64,000 bases of DNA from Pseudomonadota bacterium (GTDB lineage Bacteria > Pseudomonadota > Alphaproteobacteria > Caulobacterales > Caulobacteraceae), in NCBI GenBank assembly GCA_018241995.1, contig JAFECT010000004.1:1-64000 (forward strand), given 5' to 3'. This document shows positions 59,088 to 64,000 of this stretch, in pieces (within the stretch, counting starts at the first letter, position 1; each line of letters starts with the position of its first letter). The notes below the pieces were generated by a model. That model saw nothing but the letters and a program-made list of their open reading frames with translations, was not told the origin of the DNA and searched no databases. The translations under genes and the position numbers were made by a program.

Positions 59088-59582
59088 ATGGCCCGGCATT
59101 CGATGGAGCGAATATTGCCCTATCCGCCCGAGCGGCTGTTCGAGCTGGTGGGGGATGTGCGCCGCTATCCGGAGTTCGTGCCCTGGATCACCGCCATGCG
59201 GGTCTGGAATGAGCATGAGGAGGGGCCGGGCGTCAGTTCGCTGGATGCGGAGGCCCAGGTCGGCTTCTCGTTCCTGCGCGAGAAGTTCTCGACCCGCGTC
59301 AGGCGCGACCAGGGCAAGCTGAGGGTCGACGTCAGCCTGCTCTCCGGGCCGTTCCGCAAGCTCGCAAACCGCTGGATATTCGAGCCACATCCCGTTGGAA
59401 CGCTGGTGAAATTCGATATCGACTTCGAGTTCAAGTCGCGCCTGCTCGACGCCATGCTGCAGGCCAATTTCGAGCGGGCGGTGAACAAGCTGATCGCCTG
59501 TTTCGAGGCGAGGGCGATGGCGCTCTATCCGGCGCTCAAGGACGTTCCGACATCAGCACCGGCCGAGGCCGCGCGGCGCTGA
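59088..59582 (+). CDS. Coenzyme Q-binding COQ10/RatA family protein
   Basis: START-fold lipid-binding protein. The 164-residue product has the family opening YPPERLFELVGDVRRYPEFVPW (about 11-32) and a central FSTRV and FEF-SRLLD region. Eukaryotic COQ10 binds ubiquinone for respiration; E. coli RatA was reported to block 70S formation, so the annotation as toxin or quinone chaperone is open. No antitoxin gene is present and lipA lies upstream, which favours the quinone role. The nearest GGAGG before ATG 59088 (59071-59075) comes from the palindromic element, 12 bases upstream. The 3' end overlaps the convergent next gene by 47 bases. Confidence 0.88.
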   Translation: MARHSMERILPYPPERLFELVGDVRRYPEFVPWITAMRVWNEHEEGPGVSSLDAEAQVGFSFLREKFSTRVRRDQGKLRVDVSLLSGPFRKLANRWIFEPHPVGTLVKFDIDFEFKSRLLDAMLQANFERAVNKLIACFEARAMALYPALKDVPTSAPAEAARR

Positions 59583-60075
59583 GCTCCTCCAGGCGCTCCA
59601 GCAGCATCTGCAGGGCGACGCGCACCGAGGCCTCGCGCACCTGGCCGCGGCCGAGATCGCCGAACTGCTCCATGCGGTGAACGGTCTTGCCGCCGGGCAT
59701 GGCGGTGGCGAAGTGGACCAGGCCCACGGGTTTCTGCGGAATGCCGCCGCCGGGCCCGGCGATGCCGGTGATGGCCACCGACAGGCCGGCGTGGGAGTTG
59801 GCGAGCGCGCCCTCCGCCATGGCGCGGACCACGCCTTCGGACACGGCGCCGGTCTGCACGATCAGGTCGCGATCCACGCCCAGCAGCTCGGTCTTCGCCT
59901 CGTAGGAATAGACGGTGAAGCCACGGTCGAAGATTTCCGACGAGCCGGGCCGGTCGGTCAGGGCGGCGGCGACCAGGCCGCCCGTGCAGCTTTCCGCCGT
60001 GGCGATCATCAGCCCGGCCGCGCGGGCGCGTTCGAGGATTTGTTGGGCCGCCGCTACGACGTCATCGGGAAACAT
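59536..60075 (-). CDS. CinA C-terminal domain / nicotinamide-nucleotide amidohydrolase-like
   Basis: The 179-residue product consists only of the CinA C-terminal domain (PncC type), which hydrolyses NMN to nicotinic acid mononucleotide in NAD salvage. Landmarks are TAESCTGGLVAAALTDRPGSS (about 26-46), VYSYEAKTELLGV, AITGIAGPGGG and KPVGLVHFA. The MoaB-like N-terminal domain of full CinA is absent, as in many proteobacteria. ATG 60075 is the conserved start. It overlaps the COQ10-like gene tail-to-tail by 47 bases. Confidence 0.92.
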   Translation of the reverse strand: MFPDDVVAAAQQILERARAAGLMIATAESCTGGLVAAALTDRPGSSEIFDRGFTVYSYEAKTELLGVDRDLIVQTGAVSEGVVRAMAEGALANSHAGLSVAITGIAGPGGGIPQKPVGLVHFATAMPGGKTVHRMEQFGDLGRGQVREASVRVALQMLLERLEELSAARPRPVLMSERP

Positions 60076-60156
60076 GGCAGCTTCGGGCTCCTGGAGCGCG
60101 AGTCGGGACTCTGATCGCGCCCACGCCGAACGTCTTGCAGTACTTGGGGTTATCGA

Positions 60157-62499
60157 ATGTCGCAAGTCTCGGCGCTGACGCCGACCGCCCGCGTCGCGCC
60201 GCCGCTGTTCGCCCTGGCGATCTTCACCAGCGCCGCCCTGGTGTTCATGGTCGAGCCCCTGATCGCCAAGCTGATCCTGCCCAAGCTCGGCGGATCGCCT
60301 GCGGTCTGGAACACCTCGATGGTGTTCTTCCAGGCGGCTTTGCTGGCCGGATACGCCTATGCGCACCTGCTGCAGAGGGTGAAGTCGCTGCATGTGCAGG
60401 TGGCCGTGCACATGGGCCTGCTGGTCGTCGCCGCCCTGGCCCTGCCGCTGCGCGTCAACGGCCTGTTGGGCGACCCGCCGCCCGGCCAGCCCATCGCCTG
60501 GCTCTTGGGCACCCTGACCTTTTCCATCGGCGCCCCGTTCGCGGTGCTGTCGGCCACGGCGCCCTTGCTGCAGGCCTGGTATGCGCGGGTGAGGGCGGGG
60601 CAGCCGGACGCGGAGAACCCCTACACCCTCTATGCCGCCAGCAACCTCGGCAGCTTCGTCTCGCTGCTCGCTTACCCGGCCCTGATCGAGCCCCTGATGC
60701 GCCTGTCCACCCAGCGGATGATGTGGACCGGCGGCTACGGCCTGTTCCTCATCCTGGTGGCCGTGCTGGGCTGGATGAGCTGGCAGGCGCGCGCGGAGGC
60801 CCCGGCCGAGCCCCTGACCCGCAGCGCGCCGATCCCCTGGCGCGAGAAGGCGATCTGGGTGCTGCTGTCGGCGGCGCCGTCGAGCCTGATGCTGGGCGTG
60901 ACCCTGCACCTGACCATGGACGTGGCCTCGGCGCCCTTCCTATGGGTCATTCCGCTGGCGCTCTACCTTCTGACCTTCGTTCTGGCCTTCTCGGCCAAGC
61001 CGCTGCTGCCTGCGCCCTATGTGCTGATCGCCCAGGCGATCCTCGGCGGGCTGGCCCTGTCGCTGACCGCCTTCAGCCTGGGTGGATGGCCTGTGCAGTT
61101 CGCGCTTTCGGTGCTGACCTTCTTCGTGACCGCCCTGATGTGCCACCAGGCTCTGGCGGCGCGCCGGCCGCCTGCGGATCGGCTGACCGAGTTCTATCTG
61201 CTGCTGGCCTTCGGCGGGGTGGTCGGCGGGGTGTTCAACGCCCTGATCGCGCCGGTGATCTTCCACGACGTCTATGAGTACGCGATCGTGCTGGTGCTGG
61301 TGGCCCTGGCGCGGCCTTGGGGCCACGGCAGGCTGACCATCGCCCAGAGCGTCTGCGCCTGCGTCAGCCTGCTGATGTCGGTCCTCACCTACGGCATGTT
61401 CGCGCTGATGTACGCTTCACCCGACTTCGTGAGCGTCATGGCCAAGCTGCCGTTCACGCCCAATGCGTGGTCCACGGCGGAGTTCATCGCCCACATCCTG
61501 CTCAGCATGGCCGCGCTTTGCGCCTTCATGGTGCGCGACCGGGCGCCGGTGTTCGTGGTGACCCTCGCCGCCATCGCGCTGGGCGCCCAGATGGCCGGCG
61601 GGCGCAACGACTGGATCCACAGCGAGCGCAGCTTCTTCGGCGTGCTGCGGGTCTCGCAGGGCGACTACGCGCCCTATGAGGGCAAGTACAACCTCATGCA
61701 GAACGGCACGACCCTGCACGGGGCGCAGATCATCAACCCGAAATTCCGCTGCCACCCCATGACCTACTACGCCCCGGCCACGCCGATCGGCCAGGCGGTG
61801 ATGATGGTGCAGAAGCGGCCGCAGGAAGGCGTCGACATCGGGGTGGTGGGCCTGGGCAGCGGCGCGCTCGCCTCCTATCGGCGCAAGCACGACACCCTGA
61901 CCTATTTCGAGATCGACCCGAAGGTCCTGCATTTCGCCGAGAACCCCCGGCTGTTCACCTACATCAGCAACTGCGCCGAGGGTCCGGTGAACGTGGTGTT
62001 GGGCGACGCGCGCCTGTCGCTGCACAAGCAGCCGGCCGGCAAGTTCGACATCCTGGTGGTGGACGCCTTCTCGTCCGACAGCGTGCCGACGCACCTTCTG
62101 ACCACGGAGGCCCTGCGCGAGTACCTGCGGGTGCTCAAGCCCAACGGCGTGGTGCTGCTGCACCTTTCCAACCGCAATCTCGAGATCACCTCGTCCTCCA
62201 TCGCAACGGCGCGGGCGGTCGGCGCGCCGGTGCTGGCCCAGCTCTATATGGAGCCTGACGGCAGCTACTATCTGTGGGCTATCTCGACGGAAGCGGTGGT
62301 TCTGGCCCGCTCGCCCGAGGCGTTGAAGGACTTCGCCGCCGATCCGCGCTGGCGTCAGGCGCCCAAGGTGAAGACCGCGCCCTGGACCGACGACTACACC
62401 AACCTGATCGGGGCCCTGTGGCGGCACGCGACCCAGAAGCAGGTGGTGATCCCGCCGTCGCCGCCCCTGCCGGAGGACATCGCCAAGCCCAAGAGCTAG
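60157..62499 (+). CDS. Membrane-fused spermidine synthase-like protein
   Basis: The 780-residue product joins a polytopic membrane half (roughly residues 15-490, a dozen or more hydrophobic segments) to a C-terminal spermidine-synthase-like Rossmann domain (about 500-745). The latter has the nucleotide-site GVVGLGSGAL, the acidic YFEIDP and the VVDAFSSDSVPTHLLT segment where polyamine synthases place their catalytic Asp. Such fusions are widespread but their substrate is undetermined; no speD-like gene is nearby. The 3' end overlaps ispDF by 4 bases tail-to-tail. Confidence 0.85.
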   Translation: MSQVSALTPTARVAPPLFALAIFTSAALVFMVEPLIAKLILPKLGGSPAVWNTSMVFFQAALLAGYAYAHLLQRVKSLHVQVAVHMGLLVVAALALPLRVNGLLGDPPPGQPIAWLLGTLTFSIGAPFAVLSATAPLLQAWYARVRAGQPDAENPYTLYAASNLGSFVSLLAYPALIEPLMRLSTQRMMWTGGYGLFLILVAVLGWMSWQARAEAPAEPLTRSAPIPWREKAIWVLLSAAPSSLMLGVTLHLTMDVASAPFLWVIPLALYLLTFVLAFSAKPLLPAPYVLIAQAILGGLALSLTAFSLGGWPVQFALSVLTFFVTALMCHQALAARRPPADRLTEFYLLLAFGGVVGGVFNALIAPVIFHDVYEYAIVLVLVALARPWGHGRLTIAQSVCACVSLLMSVLTYGMFALMYASPDFVSVMAKLPFTPNAWSTAEFIAHILLSMAALCAFMVRDRAPVFVVTLAAIALGAQMAGGRNDWIHSERSFFGVLRVSQGDYAPYEGKYNLMQNGTTLHGAQIINPKFRCHPMTYYAPATPIGQAVMMVQKRPQEGVDIGVVGLGSGALASYRRKHDTLTYFEIDPKVLHFAENPRLFTYISNCAEGPVNVVLGDARLSLHKQPAGKFDILVVDAFSSDSVPTHLLTTEALREYLRVLKPNGVVLLHLSNRNLEITSSSIATARAVGAPVLAQLYMEPDGSYYLWAISTEAVVLARSPEALKDFAADPRWRQAPKVKTAPWTDDYTNLIGALWRHATQKQVVIPPSPPLPEDIAKPKS

Positions 62500-63641
62500 A
62501 GCTCTATCGTCGCGACGGCCTGGGCCAACAGGCCCTCGCCGCGGCCGGTGAAGCCCATGCCTTCGGTGGTGGTGGCCTTCACGCTGACCGCGTCGAGCGC
62601 CAGTCCCGCGATCTCGGCGATGCGGGCGCGCATGGCCTCGCGGTGCGGCTTGATCTTGGGCCGCTCACAGATCAGCGTGACGTCGAGATGGGCCACCTGG
62701 CCGCCGACGGCCCGGACCAGGGCCACGGCGTGCGCCAGGAACCGATCTGACGACGCGCCCTTCCACTGCGGGTCCGATGGCGGGAAGTGGTCGCCGATGT
62801 CGCCCTGGCCGAGCGCGCCCAGGACCGCGTCGGTAAGCGCATGAAGCCCGGCGTCGGCGTCGGAGTGGCCGATCAGCGTCTGGTCATGGTCGATGCGCAC
62901 GCCGCACAGCCACACCGCCTCGCCAGGCCCCCAGCGGTGGGCGTCGATCCCCTGGCCAACGCGCACGCGGCGCGTCTGGCCCGCCAGAGCTTCGGCCATG
63001 GCGAAATCCTCCGGATAGGTGAGCTTCATCAGGCGCGGATCGCCGGGGATCAGGCGCACGCGCCCGCCCGCGCGCTCGACCACGGCCGCGTCGTCGGTGG
63101 GGGCCTCGCCCTCGGGGAAGCGGGCGTAGGCGGCGATCAGGGTGCTGCGCCGAAAGGCCTGGGGCGTCTGGGCGCGCCAGAGACCCTCGCGGGAAACCGT
63201 GTCGGCGATCAGGCCGTCCTCGCCGCGCTTCAGTGTATCGGCGACGGGCAGGGCGGGCATGGCGCCGTCGACGCCGTCCAGCGCGGCCAGCAGGGTGCGG
63301 ATGTGCTCAGGCTTGAGCAGGGGGCGGGCGGCGTCGTGCACCAGGACGGGGGCGTCGCTCTCGCTCGACAGGGCTTCGAGGCCGTTGCGCACCGAGCGGT
63401 CGCGCGTGGCGCCGCCTTCGACCAGGCTCACCCGCTCCAGATCTGAGAACACGACCCCCGCCTGGGTTTCACCGCCGGGGGCGATGACCACGATCACGCG
63501 CCGCGCCCCGGCCCTAAGCAGGGCCTCGACCGACCAGCGCGCCACGGGCTTGCCAGCCAGAGGGCGCCACTGCTTGGCGCCGCCGGCGCGCGAGCCGGAA
63601 CCGGCCGCCACCACCACTGCGTCGAAGGTCTGTTCGCTCAT
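62496..63641 (-). CDS. ispDF: Bifunctional IspD/IspF of the MEP pathway
   Basis: Fuses 2-C-methyl-D-erythritol 4-phosphate cytidylyltransferase (IspD, about 1-225) and 2-C-methyl-D-erythritol 2,4-cyclodiphosphate synthase (IspF, about 228-381). IspD shows VVVAAGSGSRAGGAKQW and VHDAARPL; IspF shows GQGIDAHRW, the zinc-site GHSDADAGLHALTDAVLGA and ATTTEGMGFTGRGEG. The fusion is typical of alpha- and epsilonproteobacteria. It is divergent from the dus gene with 76 bases between. Confidence 0.97.
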   Translation of the reverse strand: MSEQTFDAVVVAAGSGSRAGGAKQWRPLAGKPVARWSVEALLRAGARRVIVVIAPGGETQAGVVFSDLERVSLVEGGATRDRSVRNGLEALSSESDAPVLVHDAARPLLKPEHIRTLLAALDGVDGAMPALPVADTLKRGEDGLIADTVSREGLWRAQTPQAFRRSTLIAAYARFPEGEAPTDDAAVVERAGGRVRLIPGDPRLMKLTYPEDFAMAEALAGQTRRVRVGQGIDAHRWGPGEAVWLCGVRIDHDQTLIGHSDADAGLHALTDAVLGALGQGDIGDHFPPSDPQWKGASSDRFLAHAVALVRAVGGQVAHLDVTLICERPKIKPHREAMRARIAEIAGLALDAVSVKATTTEGMGFTGRGEGLLAQAVATIEL

Positions 63642-63717
63642 CGCCTGCGGCTATCGGGCAAGGATGCCGCAAGCGCAAGGCTGGACCTCGTGCGCCGGCT
63701 GAGCCAGAAACCCCGCG

Positions 63718-64000
63718 ATGGTTCAGACCCTTCGCATCGGCGACGTGGAGATCGGCGGCCGGGTGCTGATCGCGCCCATGACCGGCGTCAGCGACCTGCC
63801 GTTCCGGCGGGTGGCCTCGCGCCTGGGCGCGGCCTATGTCGCCACGGAGATGGTCGCCTGCGCAGAGCTGGCCCGCGGCCGGCCCGACGTGGTGCGCCGC
63901 GCCGCGGTGGGGGAGGGCCTGCCCCTGACCGTGATCCAGCTGGTCGGCCGTGACCCGCAGATGATCGCCGAAGGCGTGCGCATGGCCGACAAGGCGGGCG
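63718..64000 (+). CDS. dusB: tRNA-dihydrouridine synthase (partial, runs off window)
   Basis: FMN enzyme reducing uridines in tRNA. The first 94 residues are visible: the FMN-binding opening VLIAPMTGVSDLPFRRVA (about 17-34), the TEMVAC segment (near 43-48) and VIQLVGRDP (about 72-80). The reading frame is open to the end of the window. ATG 63718 gives the family N-terminus. In related genomes the gene lies between ispDF and ntrBC, so ntrB may follow. The DusA/B/C subclass is not certain from this part. Confidence 0.9.
   Translation, partial: MVQTLRIGDVEIGGRVLIAPMTGVSDLPFRRVASRLGAAYVATEMVACAELARGRPDVVRRAAVGEGLPLTVIQLVGRDPQMIAEGVRMADKAG

Noticed and set aside
59088-59582. RatA-type toxin of a toxin-antitoxin pair
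   Set aside because: No RatB-like or other small partner gene is adjacent; the START-fold family more often fits quinone binding.

Overview
The window is a GC-rich chromosomal core segment from an alphaproteobacterium, most likely Caulobacterales (Caulobacter/Phenylobacterium-like). The evidence is: LpxI in the lipid A operon, a pyruvate dehydrogenase E1 beta subunit with its own lipoyl domain, direct-repeat LexA boxes of the GTTC-N7-GTTC type, a fused IspDF, and a run of housekeeping genes in the order known from that group. No rRNA, tRNA, CRISPR array, prophage or transposase gene was seen, and no stretch above about 300 bases lacks a gene.

Layout. 1-540: a DUF559 nuclease gene enclosed by 69-base inverted repeats. 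702-2661: rpsB-tsf with a strong intergenic hairpin. 2726-5178: an FkbM-type methyltransferase and a secreted TPR protein on the minus strand. 5340-18391: a long, tightly packed run (pyrH, frr, uppS, cdsA, dxr, rseP, bamA, skp, lpxD, fabZ, lpxA, lpxI, lpxB) joining translation, undecaprenyl, phospholipid and isoprenoid synthesis to outer-membrane assembly and lipid A. 18430-24012: a lipoprotein, gltA, gltX and comEC. 24020-26547: an accessory patch (azoreductase, divergent LysR regulator, and a lower-GC HNH-like gene 12 bases behind lexA). 26560-32278: lexA with two LexA boxes, then trpC, trpD, trpG and trpE, with two small unknown genes between trpG and trpE. 32275-41872: ppiD, tpiA, secG, pyrG, an antiporter, an S41 peptidase, rpmF, eno. 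42162-48612: ftsB and the pyruvate dehydrogenase operon, interrupted by two GFA-family genes. 48619-53270: an ECF sigma/RskA anti-sigma pair, a Met-rich MxKDx repeat protein, a DUF2946 protein and a TonB-dependent receptor. 53437-64000: an acyl-CoA/ACP synthetase, an alpha/beta-hydrolase-like lipoprotein, a Sel1 repeat protein, lipA, a COQ10/RatA-like protein, a CinA C-terminal protein, an MFS/spermidine-synthase fusion, ispDF, and the start of a dus gene.

The signal least explained by ordinary annotation is a family of compound palindromic elements. Three solo copies sit directly downstream of eno, of the TonB receptor gene and of lipA. An element of the same architecture, but different sequence, brackets the DUF559 gene. 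This suggests, as an inference only, that DUF559 nucleases may stand to these repeats as RAYT transposases stand to REP sequences. Other points of note are a near-identical 231-base duplication of the lipoyl domain in pdhB and pdhC, and the HNH gene that appears to be read from the SOS-controlled lexA promoter.
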